Shown piece after piece: positions 34,743 to 43,818 of a stretch of DNA of 64,000 nt (within the stretch, counting starts at the first letter, position 1; every line of letters begins with the position of its first letter). Origin of the DNA: Methylobacterium sp. E-045 (GTDB taxonomy: Bacteria; Pseudomonadota; Alphaproteobacteria; Rhizobiales; Beijerinckiaceae); contig NZ_JAKSYE010000122.1 in the NCBI RefSeq assembly GCF_022829685.1, positions 1 through 64,000 of the forward strand. The letters are read 5' to 3'. A program made the position numbers and the translations under genes. Under the pieces are notes generated by a model. The model made no database searches. It worked only from the letters and a program-made list of their open reading frames with translations, and was not told where the DNA came from.

Positions 34743-36959
34743 CTAGAACTTGAGCGCCTTGAGCACCTTCGGCTCCACCGGCCAGGGCGTCGCCTCGAAT
34801 TCGACCGCCTTCGGCAGCGGAAAGGCCTCGAACAGCGCCTGGGGCGAGTAGGTCAGGGGCCGCCAGGTGGCCTTGATCCAGTCGAGGGCCTTGTCCCATT
34901 CGGGCTTGGCGCGCCGCTCCAGGCAGAAGGCGTTGAGGCGGGTCACGCCGGCGCCGAGATAGAAATCCCGCACCCGGTGATCGACCTTCTCCTCGTCGTC
35001 GTCGAGCTTGAGCTCACGGCCCTCACCCTGGCCATAGGTGGCGAACCAGGCGCTGGGAATGCCGTAGCATTCCGCGATGACGAGGCCGTGAAGCGAGGTG
35101 GAGAGGATGTGCCGGCAGGACACGATCTCCTCGACCTTGGCGCGCAGGGAGGGCGCGTCGCGTTCGGTGATCGTGTTGATGATCCGGATATCGCCCTTGC
35201 GCTCGGGTGGGATGCCGTAGCGCGTCATCACGTCGAGAACGGTGGCGGCGGGATCCTGGGAGGCGAGCTCGGTCAGGTGGACGATGACGCCGATCTCGTG
35301 GGTCTTCGCCACATGGTCCATGGGCCAGAACTTGGGCAGCAGGTAGACCGGATCGCCGTAGATCTCCGGCACCGCGATGCCCTGCGCCCTCAGCACGGCA
35401 CCGGTCTTGGGGCCGCGCACGGCATGGACGTGGAAGTCGGTTCCCGCCGGGCGCTGGTAGGGCGCCGGGTTCGGGCTGCCCGGGCAGCGCTGGGCATCGA
35501 GACCGGTGCCCCACATGTGCACCGTGCCGTTGCTGATGGCGTGGCCGATGGTTCCGACCGCGACGAGGCGCTCGGACTTGCTGTCGAAGGCCGCATGCCG
35601 CACGACGCGCCCGGAGATGGCGGCGACCATGACGGCACTGAGCGCGTCACCGAAATTGGCGTAGGGAAACTTCTGCGAACTGGCCGCCCAGGCCAGGGGC
35701 ACCGAGCCGGGCGGCAGGGTCGATTTAATGCGCTTCAGGAGAGCGACGGAGCTCTTTTTTTTTTCTAGCTTCGCCCCGGCGGCCAGGGCAGCATCTTCGC
35801 CAGACGGCTCGGAGACAGTCTTGTCGGCCACAGCTCTCGCAGCGGCTTTGGAAGCGCCTTTGGGAGATTCGTCAGGAAATCGGGCGGCGGCCGCCTTGGC
35901 ACCTCCCGGGAATTCCTTGCGGTCGAGGCGGTTCAGCTCGCCGACATCGTGGCGGAGCTTCAGGTCGGTGAGCGCCTTGTGCTCCCAGATCGTCTCGCCG
36001 GGCGCAGCGGAAATCGGGCTCAGGTCGACGGGGAAGGCATTGATCAGGGCATCGCCGTCGAAGCTCTTCGGGGACCAGCTCTGGTCGATGGCCTTCATGA
36101 TCGCGGGCCAGTCGCTCGGCTTGGGCCGCGGCTGGTTGTAGACGTCGATCTTCGGCAGGCCGAGGCCGGTATAGAGATCGACGATGCGCAGGTCGACGTC
36201 GCCACCGGGGGTGAGCTCCACCGACTGCAGCCCGTCCTTGCTCAGGCTCGGCGCGAAATACAGGCAGGGAATGCCGTAGGATTCCGCGATCACCATCCCG
36301 TGGAGGCTGGTGGAGACGATGCGCTCGCAGGACAGGATCTCGTCGATCTTCGACTGAAGCGCGCCCACATGCAGCTCGGTGACGGTCGTGATGAGATGGA
36401 TGTCGTCGGCGAGTTCGGCGGGAATCCTGAACCGCGCGATCTCCTTGCGTGGCACCGCCTCCATCTCGCGGTTGGCGAGTTCCGACAGGTGGAGGATGAC
36501 GCCGAGCTTGTAGCGCTTCTTGACGGTCGGCTTGTAGAAACGGGGCAGCAGCCAGACCGGGTCGCCGTAGGGGACGGCATGCGAGAGGGTCTTGGCCGAG
36601 AGCAGCGATTCCGAGACCGGACCACGGGTGGCGGTCACGGTGAAATGCGACTCCGCGGACGGGACGAAGGGCTTCTTCTCGGCTGCCGGAGCGGAAGGGT
36701 TGGCCCAGTTCGAGCAGCCCGTGCCCCAGAACCAGACCTCGCCGTTGGCGAAACCATGACCGATCGTACCGACGCAGGACAGGCGAGGCGCGAACGACTT
36801 CATCGGCGCCCTGCGGATCGGCTTGCCGGAGAGCAGCGCGATCATCACCGGGCTCAGAGCGTCGCCGAAGTTGAGATAGTTCATGTCCAGGGTCGAACCG
36901 GCCCAGGCCAGCGGAATCTCGCCTTTCTCACGCACGTACCGGGTGATGGATGTCGCCAT
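34743..36959 (-). CDS. double-domain polysaccharide pyruvyltransferase-like protein
   Basis: 738 aa made of two related domains. Domain 1 (~residues 12-300) and domain 2 (~420-730) each start with IPLAWA/VPLAWA, then NFGDALSPVM / NFGDALSAVM, VGTIGHGFANG / VGTIGHAISNG, a VYLLPKF-like segment and STSLHGMVIAESYGIP / STSLHGLVIAECYGIP. This is the pyruvyltransferase (WcaK/CsaB-like) pattern, predicting transfer of pyruvate from PEP to a polysaccharide sugar. The linker (~360-415) is Ala/Lys-rich and encoded in part by a run of ten A residues. Confidence 0.82.
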   Translation of the reverse strand: MATSITRYVREKGEIPLAWAGSTLDMNYLNFGDALSPVMIALLSGKPIRRAPMKSFAPRLSCVGTIGHGFANGEVWFWGTGCSNWANPSAPAAEKKPFVPSAESHFTVTATRGPVSESLLSAKTLSHAVPYGDPVWLLPRFYKPTVKKRYKLGVILHLSELANREMEAVPRKEIARFRIPAELADDIHLITTVTELHVGALQSKIDEILSCERIVSTSLHGMVIAESYGIPCLYFAPSLSKDGLQSVELTPGGDVDLRIVDLYTGLGLPKIDVYNQPRPKPSDWPAIMKAIDQSWSPKSFDGDALINAFPVDLSPISAAPGETIWEHKALTDLKLRHDVGELNRLDRKEFPGGAKAAAARFPDESPKGASKAAARAVADKTVSEPSGEDAALAAGAKLEKKKSSVALLKRIKSTLPPGSVPLAWAASSQKFPYANFGDALSAVMVAAISGRVVRHAAFDSKSERLVAVGTIGHAISNGTVHMWGTGLDAQRCPGSPNPAPYQRPAGTDFHVHAVRGPKTGAVLRAQGIAVPEIYGDPVYLLPKFWPMDHVAKTHEIGVIVHLTELASQDPAATVLDVMTRYGIPPERKGDIRIINTITERDAPSLRAKVEEIVSCRHILSTSLHGLVIAECYGIPSAWFATYGQGEGRELKLDDDEEKVDHRVRDFYLGAGVTRLNAFCLERRAKPEWDKALDWIKATWRPLTYSPQALFEAFPLPKAVEFEATPWPVEPKVLKALKF
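35755..35764 (-). repeat. A10 homopolymer (coding strand) in the pyruvyltransferase linker
   Basis: Ten T on the plus strand, read as ten A in the mRNA (codons for E-K-K-K), between the two domains. Such a run stands out in GC-rich DNA and is a known context for slippage by polymerase or RNA polymerase. Confidence 0.9.
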
Positions 36960-37357
36960 AGATCACGTCCTTGGTTCTTGGATTCTCTAAAACGAAAACA
37001 ATGATCGTATCGTGATGGTACGATTCAAATCCGCCGGCATCGCCACGACCGACGCTCGCGGATTCGTCCCACCGCAGCCGTGAACAAGGGCTGCGCACAA
37101 AATGCCATCGACGCTCGAGTGATTATATCTTCAGCAGCCCGACGCAATCGCCGAGCCCGTCCCGCCGGCGGACACCGCGGCCATCCTGCATGCGATGGCC
37201 CGGATGCCAAGTCCGCCAATCCTCCCAAGTCATTGGTGCGCCTGATTAAGGCGGATTCCGCGGGGTGTCCAGGGCGGGATGTCGCGGCATCGACGAAACC
37301 GCGGGGTGCCGTCGGTCTCGCTCTGGCCGGTGACAGGCCGGGCGGCGACGAGCGCCG
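36960..37357. other. 398-base gap upstream of the pyruvyltransferase-like gene
   Basis: No supported gene. It contains the inverted repeat ATCGTA-N9-TACGAT (37004-37024) about 45 bases upstream of the start at 36959, in an AT-richer patch. This is a candidate operator or promoter element for the leftward polysaccharide gene. Confidence 0.45.
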
Positions 37358-38680
37358 TCACGGCATGGTTTGTGGGACGCGCTGCCTCGCCGCGCCCGAA
37401 GGGGAGACGACGCGGCGGGGCGGGGCGGGGCGATTGGCGACTCGGGCGGTCTTTGCCCCCTCGTCCACCCGATTTAGGGCCGCAATGATCTGCCGGCCGG
37501 TCTCCGTCCAGGTGGCGGGCCGGTAGTTCCTGTCGATCTCGCGCTCCTTCTCCCTCAGCAACTCGGGATCGGTGGCGTAGGTCCTGATCTTGGCGGCCCA
37601 TTCGCTCGGCATGTGAGAGGGGGCGTAATCGACGAAATGCTGACCGACCTCGGGCAGGGAGGTGGTCTTCGAGACGATGCCGAACTTGCCGAAGCTCAGG
37701 GCCTCGGCCACCGGAAGGCCCCAGCCCTCGTATCGCGAGGGAAACACGAACATCTGGCAGTTCTTGTAGAGGGTCCGCAGCGCCAGATCGTCGACCTTGG
37801 CGAGAAAGTGGAGCTTCCGCGCCAACGGCGTCCGCCTGACGATGGCGCGCAGCAACATGCGCTTCTTGCGCTTGCTGTGCCCGACGCAGACGAGGCTCGG
37901 GGCAGCCTGCTCGTTGCCCTTGAAGGCCAGCGACCAAGCCTTGATGGCGACGCGGTGATTCTTTCGCGGATGCACCGACGAGACGTAGAGGATGTAGGGT
38001 TCCTTCACCTTCAACGGCTTCGGTGGGGTGTTGTCGCCGATCTGGGACACACCGAAGTCGAGCGTCACGATCCGCCCGCAATCGAACCCCTGATAGGCGA
38101 TGAGGGCCTCCGCGGTGGCGCGGGACGGCGTGAAGATCACATCCGCGGTCTCGAGCACGAGGTCGATCCAGCGCTTGAACGTCGCGTGGGCCGAGCGGAA
38201 CGTGAGCTTCGGGCGCTCGATCGGCAGCATGTCGTGGACGAGAACCGCCTTGCGACAGGAGATGTCGGCGCTTTTCAGCGCGCTGACGATGCCGGCATAG
38301 TTCGAGCGCGACCAGCTCGCCCCGAGCATGACCAGCCACGGAGCCGACCGGGGCATGGAACTGTCGGCCGCCGCCGCCGGCTGGTTCTTGAAGATGCGGA
38401 CATAGCTCAGCTCCTCCACCGCCTTGGCGACGAGAGAGCGGCCCTGGACGGTGTTGGTTCGGCCATACGCCTCGATCAGCTCCAGCATCCGAGCACTGAT
38501 GGGTGCGAGCCGCCGCTTGAAGGGCGTGATGCCGATGGGGGTGATGACGCAGTCGAGATCGTCTGCCTGGATCGCGCTGGTGATCTCGTAGACGACGCGC
38601 TGAATCCCCGTGATCGGTAGCCCTCTTTTGAAGAAGGACACCAGATCCGTATAGTCCATCAGAATGTTCGAAACTGTCAT
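37358..38680 (-). CDS. family 4-type glycosyltransferase (GT-B)
   Basis: 440 aa from the ATG at 38680 (MTVSNILMDYTDLVSFFKRG). The N-terminal half has GLPITGIQRVVYEITSAIQ; the donor domain has YILYVSSVHPRKNHRVAIKA, FVFPSRYEGWGLPVAEALSF (E-x7-E) and SKTTSLPEVGQHFVDYAP. It is likely part of the same polysaccharide region as the genes at 32145-36959. The C-terminal ~30 residues are basic and probably disordered. Confidence 0.9.
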   Translation of the reverse strand: MTVSNILMDYTDLVSFFKRGLPITGIQRVVYEITSAIQADDLDCVITPIGITPFKRRLAPISARMLELIEAYGRTNTVQGRSLVAKAVEELSYVRIFKNQPAAAADSSMPRSAPWLVMLGASWSRSNYAGIVSALKSADISCRKAVLVHDMLPIERPKLTFRSAHATFKRWIDLVLETADVIFTPSRATAEALIAYQGFDCGRIVTLDFGVSQIGDNTPPKPLKVKEPYILYVSSVHPRKNHRVAIKAWSLAFKGNEQAAPSLVCVGHSKRKKRMLLRAIVRRTPLARKLHFLAKVDDLALRTLYKNCQMFVFPSRYEGWGLPVAEALSFGKFGIVSKTTSLPEVGQHFVDYAPSHMPSEWAAKIRTYATDPELLREKEREIDRNYRPATWTETGRQIIAALNRVDEGAKTARVANRPAPPRRVVSPSGAARQRVPQTMP

Positions 38681-39026
38681 GGAACCTGCATTTTGGTTCC
38701 AACGATGGCCAAGCATCGCCGCATGACATGCATCTTTCTCTGACCGCCCCCGGAGTCAGCGATTCTTGCCATCGTTCGGAACGCCTCGCCATTCAAAAAC
38801 GCTGCGGCCAAGTGCGTGCACGACGCGTCGAAACTATGACCGTATCCCACTGCTGGTCGACGCTAATGCATCGCACCGACCGCGCATAGCCGATCAGGCG
38901 AAATCCAAACGCCCGATCCATCCCGATGGCAGGCCTTCCGGCGGGCGCGGTGGTGCTTGATACGAAGAGGTCCGTGACCCTCATCCCACGTCTCGTCCGG
39001 CACAGCCGGGGACCGGAGAAGGTATT
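38681..39026. other. gap between glycosyltransferase and tRNA-Asn
   Basis: No supported gene. It holds the upstream region of the leftward glycosyltransferase and the 3' flank of tRNA-Asn. No clear terminator was seen. Confidence 0.4.
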
Positions 39027-39102
39027 TGGCTCCCCGAGTAGGACTCGAACCTACGACAAAGCGATTAACAGTCGCTTGCTCTACCAACTGAGCTATCGGG
39101 GA
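39027..39102 (-). tRNA. tRNA-Asn (anticodon GTT)
   Basis: Full cloverleaf on the minus strand: acceptor TCCCCGA/TCGGGGA, anticodon loop CTGTTAA (GTT), T-loop GTTCGAGTC, discriminator G and an encoded CCA (39027-39029). Confidence 0.97.
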
Positions 39103-39308
39103 CCACGGCGGGGTCTCTACACACGGCTTTGGCGGGACGCAAGGCCTGTTCGCAGATTTGTCGGCTTTGTTTACGGCCTCGCCCCGCTTTGGCCTCGTGG
39201 CGCGGAATCCCCGTTGCGGACGAGGCCAGGGCTCTGTAAGAGACCGGTCACCCCGGATCGACCGCCCGACCCGGAGGCGCCATTCCTTCCTCGATGGGAT
39301 GTGGCAGA

Positions 39309-39382
39309 GGCCTCGTGGCGGAGTGGTTACGCAGAGGACTGCAAATCCTTGCACCCCGGTTCGATTCCGGGCGAGGCCTCCA
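39309..39382 (+). tRNA. tRNA-Cys (anticodon GCA)
   Basis: Full cloverleaf: acceptor GGCCTCG/CGAGGCC, anticodon loop CTGCAAA (GCA), T-arm CCCGGTTCGATTCCGGG, U at the discriminator position (a Cys identity element) and an encoded CCA. Confidence 0.97.
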
Positions 39383-39438
39383 AATCTTTCCCGATCCCCG
39401 ACCTTGAGGAGCGCGTGCCCGGTCATGGCCGGTGCGCC

Positions 39439-40944
39439 TTATCCCGTCGGCTCGGTCCATCCGAACGAGCGCGTCACCGCCTTGCCCCAGGCGGCATAGA
39501 GCCGGTTGCGCCGGTCCTCGTCCATCCGCGGGTGCCAGCGATGGTCGACGCCCCAATTGGCCACGAGGTCGCCGGGGCCGGCCCAGTATCCCGTAGCGAG
39601 GCCCGCCGCGTAGGCGGCGCCCAGCGCCGTGGTCTCCGTCACCTTCGGCCGCAGCACCGGCACGGCGAGGAGATCCGCCTGGAACTGCATCAGGAGGTCG
39701 TTGCCGACCATGCCGCCATCGGCCCGCAGTTCCGTGATCGCAATTCCCGAATCCGTCTCCATCGCCTCGATGACCTCACGGGTCTGGTAGGCGGTGGCCT
39801 CCAGGGCGGCCCGGGCGATGTGGCCCCTGTTGGCGTAGCGGGTGAGGCCGGCGATGATGCCGCGCGCGCTCTCCCGCCAATGCGGCGCGTAGAGACCCGA
39901 GAAGGCCGGCACGAAATAGACGTCGCCATTGTCCTCCACCGTGCGGGCGAGGGGCTCGATCTCGGCGCTGTCCCGGATGAGACCGAGATTGTCGCGCAGC
40001 CACTGAACCAGGGCGCCGGTGATGGCGATGGAGCCTTCGAGCGCGTAGACCGGTGCCGCGTCGCCGAGACGGTAGGCGAGGGTGGTGACGAGGCCGCAGG
40101 TAGAGGGCACCGGAACCGTCCCGGTATTCATCAGCACGAAGCAGCCGGTGCCGTAGGTGTTCTTGGCCTCGCCGGGCGAGAAGCAGGCCTGACCGAACAG
40201 GGCCGCCTGCTGGTCCCCGAGGATGCCGGCGATCGTCACCCCAGAGAGGGCACCCCGCGTCTCGCCGTAGACCGCGCTCGACGAGACGATCCCCGGCAGC
40301 ATCGCCCGTGGAATGCCGAAGGCCGAGATCATGGCGGCATCCCAGTCGAGGGTGTCGAGGGCCATGAGCTGGGTGCGGCTGGCATTGGTCGCGTCGGTGA
40401 CGTGCAGGCCGCCCTGCGGGCCGCCGGTGAGGTTCCAGACGAGCCAGGTGTCGATGGTGCCGAACAGGACATCCCCGGCCTCGGCCGCCGCGCGGGCACC
40501 GGGCACCCGGTCGAGGAGCCAGGCGAGCTTGAGACCGGAGAAGTAGCTCGCGAGCGGCAGCCCGGTGACCGCGCGGAACCGATCCTTGCCGCCGTCGCGG
40601 GCGAACTCGGCCACGAGCCCGTCCACCCGCGTATCCTGCCAGACCAGGGCGTTGTGGAGCGGGCGCCCGGTGGCCCGATCCCAGATCAGCGTGGTCTCGC
40701 GCTGATTGGTGATGCCGATGGAGACGAGGTCCGAAGGCTGCAGCCCCGCCGTCTCCAGGGCCTCGCGCATCACGGTCCGGGTGTTGCGCCAGATCTCGTT
40801 GGCGTCGTGCTCCACATGGCCGGGGCAGGGATAGATCTGCTCGTGCTCGCGCTGGGCCACCGCGATGATCGCGCCGCCGCGATCGAAGACGATGAAGCGC
40901 GTGCTGGTCGTGCCCTGATCGATCGCCCCGACATAGCGCGACAT
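39439..40944 (-). CDS. glpK: glycerol kinase
   Basis: 501 aa, the usual length. FGGY kinase family: [20 protein letters not shown] (ATP-binding), [59 protein letters not shown], and the C-terminal [19 protein letters not shown] signature. It phosphorylates glycerol to glycerol 3-phosphate with ATP; the product is oxidised by GlpD, encoded just upstream on the same strand. The start ATG follows GGGGGAGA. Confidence 0.96.
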   Translation of the reverse strand: MSRYVGAIDQGTTSTRFIVFDRGGAIIAVAQREHEQIYPCPGHVEHDANEIWRNTRTVMREALETAGLQPSDLVSIGITNQRETTLIWDRATGRPLHNALVWQDTRVDGLVAEFARDGGKDRFRAVTGLPLASYFSGLKLAWLLDRVPGARAAAEAGDVLFGTIDTWLVWNLTGGPQGGLHVTDATNASRTQLMALDTLDWDAAMISAFGIPRAMLPGIVSSSAVYGETRGALSGVTIAGILGDQQAALFGQACFSPGEAKNTYGTGCFVLMNTGTVPVPSTCGLVTTLAYRLGDAAPVYALEGSIAITGALVQWLRDNLGLIRDSAEIEPLARTVEDNGDVYFVPAFSGLYAPHWRESARGIIAGLTRYANRGHIARAALEATAYQTREVIEAMETDSGIAITELRADGGMVGNDLLMQFQADLLAVPVLRPKVTETTALGAAYAAGLATGYWAGPGDLVANWGVDHRWHPRMDEDRRNRLYAAWGKAVTRSFGWTEPTG

Positions 40945-40960
40945 GGCCGTCTCCCCCTGA

Positions 40961-41055
40961 GCAGGTTTCGCAGAAGTGGCCCCCGGTTCTGCGATAAAAA
41001 CCTGCGACACAGCAAAGAGCGAAGCAAGGTGAAGCGTCGGCTCGCCAACGCGAAC
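40961..41055 (+). repeat. structured intergenic repeat, copy 2
   Basis: Second copy of the element at 6206-6300, in the glpD-glpK gap. Outer stem GCAGGTT (40961-40967)/AACCTGC (40999-41005); inner stem CGCAGAA/TTCTGCG; conserved AGGTGAAGCGTCGGCT in the 3' half. It lies just upstream of the glpK start, on the opposite strand sense to the genes. Confidence 0.75.
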
Positions 41056-41080
41056 CCGCTTCGCTGGTGCGCGTCCCCGG

Positions 41081-42589
41081 TCAGGCCGCCTCGGGCTTGG
41101 CTTCCATATAGGCGTCGAGCCGCGCCCGTCCCTCGGGCGGCAGGTGCAGGCCAAGCTTCGAGCGGCGCCAGAGGATGTCGGGCGCGCTGCGCGCCCATTC
41201 CCGTTCGATCAGATACTCCACCTCGGCCTCGGTGAGCCCTTCCCCGAAAGCCGTCCCGAGATCGGCGAAGGTCCGGGCCGTGCCGAGCAGCTCGTCCGTC
41301 CGGGTGCCGTAGGCCCGGGCCAGGCGCCGCGCCACCGTCGGCGGCAGGAAGGGCCGCCGCGCCAGGAGGTCGGCGAGGAACCGCTCGAAATCGGCACCCG
41401 GCATGTCGCCGCCCGGCAGGACCGCGTCGCCGGTCCAGGCGGGCTTCATCCCGGACCGATAGGGAGCGAGCTTCCCCAGAGCGTGTTCGGCCAGGCGCCG
41501 GTAGGTGGTGATCTTGCCGCCGAAGACCGAGAGCACGGGCAGGCGGCCATCCCGGTCGGAGACGTCGAGGACGTAGTCGCGGGTGACGGCGGAGGCGTTC
41601 GCGGCGGCATCGTCGAAGAGCGGGCGCACGCCCGAGAAGCTCCAGACCACGTCGTCGGGGCCGATCCGGGCCCGGAACGACCGGTTGATACAGTCGCAGA
41701 GGTAGCGGGTCTCGTCCTCGGTGATGCGGACCGGGCCCGGTTCCCCGGCATGGGGCACGTCGGTGGTGCCGATGAGGGTGAAGGCGCCCTCGTAGGGAAT
41801 CGCGAAGACGATGCGCCCGTCGGGCTGCTGCAGGATGTAGGCGTGCGCGCCGTCGTAGAGCTTGCCGACGACGATGTGGCTTCCCTTGACGAGCCTGACC
41901 GCCGACCGGCTGGCGAGGCCGAGGGTGAGGCCCAGGGTCTCGCTCACCCAGGGGCCCGCCGCATTGACGATCATCCCCGCCCGCACGGTCTCCCGGCGTC
42001 CGGTCGCGACGTCGCGGATCGTGGCGGCCCAGGATGTCCCGTGGCGATGAGCCAATTCGACGGCCGTCCGCGTCCGGATCTCGGCCCCGCGCTCGCGCGC
42101 ATCCATGGCGTTGAGCACCACGAGGCGGCTGTCCTCGACCCAGCAATCCGAATAGGCGAAGCCCCGCGTCAGACGCGGCTGCAGCGGCAGGCCGACATCC
42201 GAGCGTCGCAGGGCCACCGACGCGGAGCCGGGCAGGGCGCGCAGGCGGGCGAGGTGGTCGTAGAGGAACAGCCCGAGCCGCAGCATCCAGGCGGGGCGCA
42301 GGCCCTCGTCATGCGGCAGGACGAAACGCAGCGGCCAGATGATGTGGGGCGCCAGCCGCAGCAGGCGCCCGCGCTCGGCCAAAGCCTCCCGCACCAGCCG
42401 GAACTCGTAATGCTCGAGGTAGCGCAGGCCGCCGTGGATCAGCTTGGTGGAGGAGGACGAGGTGAACTCGCCAAGATCCCCGCGCTCGCAGAGCAGGACC
42501 CGAAGACCGCGCCCGGCCGCATCGCGCGCGATGCCCGCGCCGTTGATGCCGCCGCCGATGACGAGGAGATCGTAATCGCTCGCGTCCAA
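41081..42589 (-). CDS. glpD: glycerol-3-phosphate dehydrogenase, FAD-dependent
   Basis: 502 aa from a TTG at 42589 that has GGGAGG seven bases upstream; no ATG or GTG lies nearby in frame. FAD motif [20 protein letters not shown] at the N-terminus, then [20 protein letters not shown] (family signature), NAAGPWVSE and [18 protein letters not shown]. Membrane-associated aerobic enzyme oxidising glycerol 3-phosphate to dihydroxyacetone phosphate. It is upstream of glpK on the same strand, 136 bases apart. Confidence 0.95.
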   Translation of the reverse strand: MDASDYDLLVIGGGINGAGIARDAAGRGLRVLLCERGDLGEFTSSSSTKLIHGGLRYLEHYEFRLVREALAERGRLLRLAPHIIWPLRFVLPHDEGLRPAWMLRLGLFLYDHLARLRALPGSASVALRRSDVGLPLQPRLTRGFAYSDCWVEDSRLVVLNAMDARERGAEIRTRTAVELAHRHGTSWAATIRDVATGRRETVRAGMIVNAAGPWVSETLGLTLGLASRSAVRLVKGSHIVVGKLYDGAHAYILQQPDGRIVFAIPYEGAFTLIGTTDVPHAGEPGPVRITEDETRYLCDCINRSFRARIGPDDVVWSFSGVRPLFDDAAANASAVTRDYVLDVSDRDGRLPVLSVFGGKITTYRRLAEHALGKLAPYRSGMKPAWTGDAVLPGGDMPGADFERFLADLLARRPFLPPTVARRLARAYGTRTDELLGTARTFADLGTAFGEGLTEAEVEYLIEREWARSAPDILWRRSKLGLHLPPEGRARLDAYMEAKPEAA

Positions 42590-43199
42590 TCCGTGACCTC
42601 CCTCACGCGTCCCCAAAACCCTCCCGACGAAGGGAGAAGACCGGCCGCCGCCGTCGCGATGCCCGCGCCGGAGAAACGCGGGATCGAAGAGGTCCGGCGA
42701 CCGGCCCGGATCGAGACGACACGAGAAGTCGTCGGGCCTCAAGCGGTTTTCGCGTCCGGCGGAACGGCACGCGCGTGTCGCCGGGCCGACGTTGCGGCAC
42801 GATCCCTTATCCCTTCGACCGGCAGCCGATCGGCCGCCATGCATCCGGTCCACGCGCGCGCCGGACGACCCGCACGTCTGCCTCGACCTCGATCTCGCGC
42901 GCTTCGGCAGGCCGGCGCGCCGCAGCGTGCGCATGCGTCGCCCGGACGCGCAGACCGCAGGCCGCTCCGACGTGACGGGCACTCCCTGAATCCTGCCAAA
43001 GAATCCTGCCAAACGAATCCTGCCAAACGCACCACCGGGATCCATGCCCTTCGCGCGATCGCTCCGTTTGGCATCATCCGGGTGGTTGACCGGACAGGAA
43101 CAGTGCCTTATGCGAACAACCTCGTTCGGAAGCGCTCACTACGCTTCCGGCCCAGTTCGAAGAACGGCGGCACAAACGCCGTGTCTTTCATGGGTTCGT
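42590..43199. other. 610-base gap between glpD and tRNA-Gln
   Basis: No supported gene; the frames crossing it are Arg/Pro-rich shadows. It contains the glpD upstream region and a short tandem repeat (42987-43028). Confidence 0.5.
42987..43028 (+). repeat. short tandem repeat, period 14
   Basis: GAATCCTGCCAAAC is repeated about three times in a row with minor changes. It lies 170 bases left of tRNA-Gln. Confidence 0.8.
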
Positions 43200-43273
43200 T
43201 GGGGGATAGTTTAACGGTAGAACAGTGGACTCTGACTCCTCTAGTCGAGGTTCGAATCCTCGTCCCCCAGCCA
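43200..43273 (+). tRNA. tRNA-Gln (anticodon CTG)
   Basis: Acceptor TGGGGGA/TCCCCCA, anticodon loop CTCTGAC (CTG), T-arm CGAGGTTCGAATCCTCG, discriminator G and encoded CCA. The anticodon stem (GTGGA/TCCTC) has a T-T mismatch at positions 28-42. It stands at the border between core chromosome and accessory DNA and is a likely integration site. Confidence 0.93.
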
Positions 43274-43283
43274 CTGCTTTTAG

Positions 43284-43314
43284 CCCGCTCGGTCAATGAC
43301 TTAGCGGGTTTTTT
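43284..43314 (+). terminator. Rho-independent terminator of tRNA-Gln
   Basis: Stem CCCGCT/AGCGGG followed by TTTTTT, starting 11 bases after the tRNA CCA. Confidence 0.85.
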
Positions 43315-43337
43315 GCTGCCTGTTTTATCCCAATAAG

Positions 43338-43359
43338 GTGTTGCAACCCGCTGCAACAC
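43338..43359. repeat. inverted repeat next to tRNA-Gln
   Basis: GTGTTGCA-N6-TGCAACAC, a perfect 8-bp inverted repeat; a further TGCAACAC is at 43406-43413. Three copies within 80 bases beside a tRNA resemble integrase arm-type sites (inference). Confidence 0.5.
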
Positions 43360-43504
43360 GATGTGTGATATTACAATGAGTTACGGTCTGCCGCTGGCTG
43401 GTCCGTGCAACACAGATCGAACACGGGACGGATAGCGAACGGCCAACCTGGCTGATCTTAAAACCGCCGTTGCAGCTGCTGGAATGCTCGCTCCCATGAG
43501 AGGC

Positions 43505-43816
43505 CTACGGGATAGGTCTTTCATCGATGAGATGCGAGCTGGGCTGAGAGCTCAGGCCGGCAAGGGCTTTCGGCCTAAGGAGTTTTTTCGTGACTGAGGT
43601 GTGATGAGGCGAGGAGGCCATTCTCAAGGCTCCCTGTGGCGCTCCTTGGATGTCACCGTTGCGATTGATGTCAGCATCACCGTCCACCTCATCCAGCAGT
43701 GAGATAACCCGCTCAACGATATCCAGAGCGAGGTCAGCCAGCTTCTCGAACTCATGGCGAGAAATGGCCGAGGCGGGGACCGAGCGGCGGGTTGGGAAGA
43801 GCACGACATTGCTCAT
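43505..43816 (-). CDS. hypothetical protein, last gene of a four-gene operon
   Basis: 103 aa from the ATG at 43816 (MSNVVLFPTRRSVPASAISR). The N-terminal VVLFPTR is a short strand-and-basic motif seen in small accessory proteins. A helix (HEFEKLADLALDIVERVISL) and an acidic turn DEVDGDADIN follow. It starts 2 bases after the stop of the previous gene. No family recognised. Confidence 0.6.
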   Translation of the reverse strand: MSNVVLFPTRRSVPASAISRHEFEKLADLALDIVERVISLLDEVDGDADINRNGDIQGAPQGALRMASSPHHTSVTKKLLRPKALAGLSSQPSSHLIDERPIP

Positions 43817-43818
43817 GA

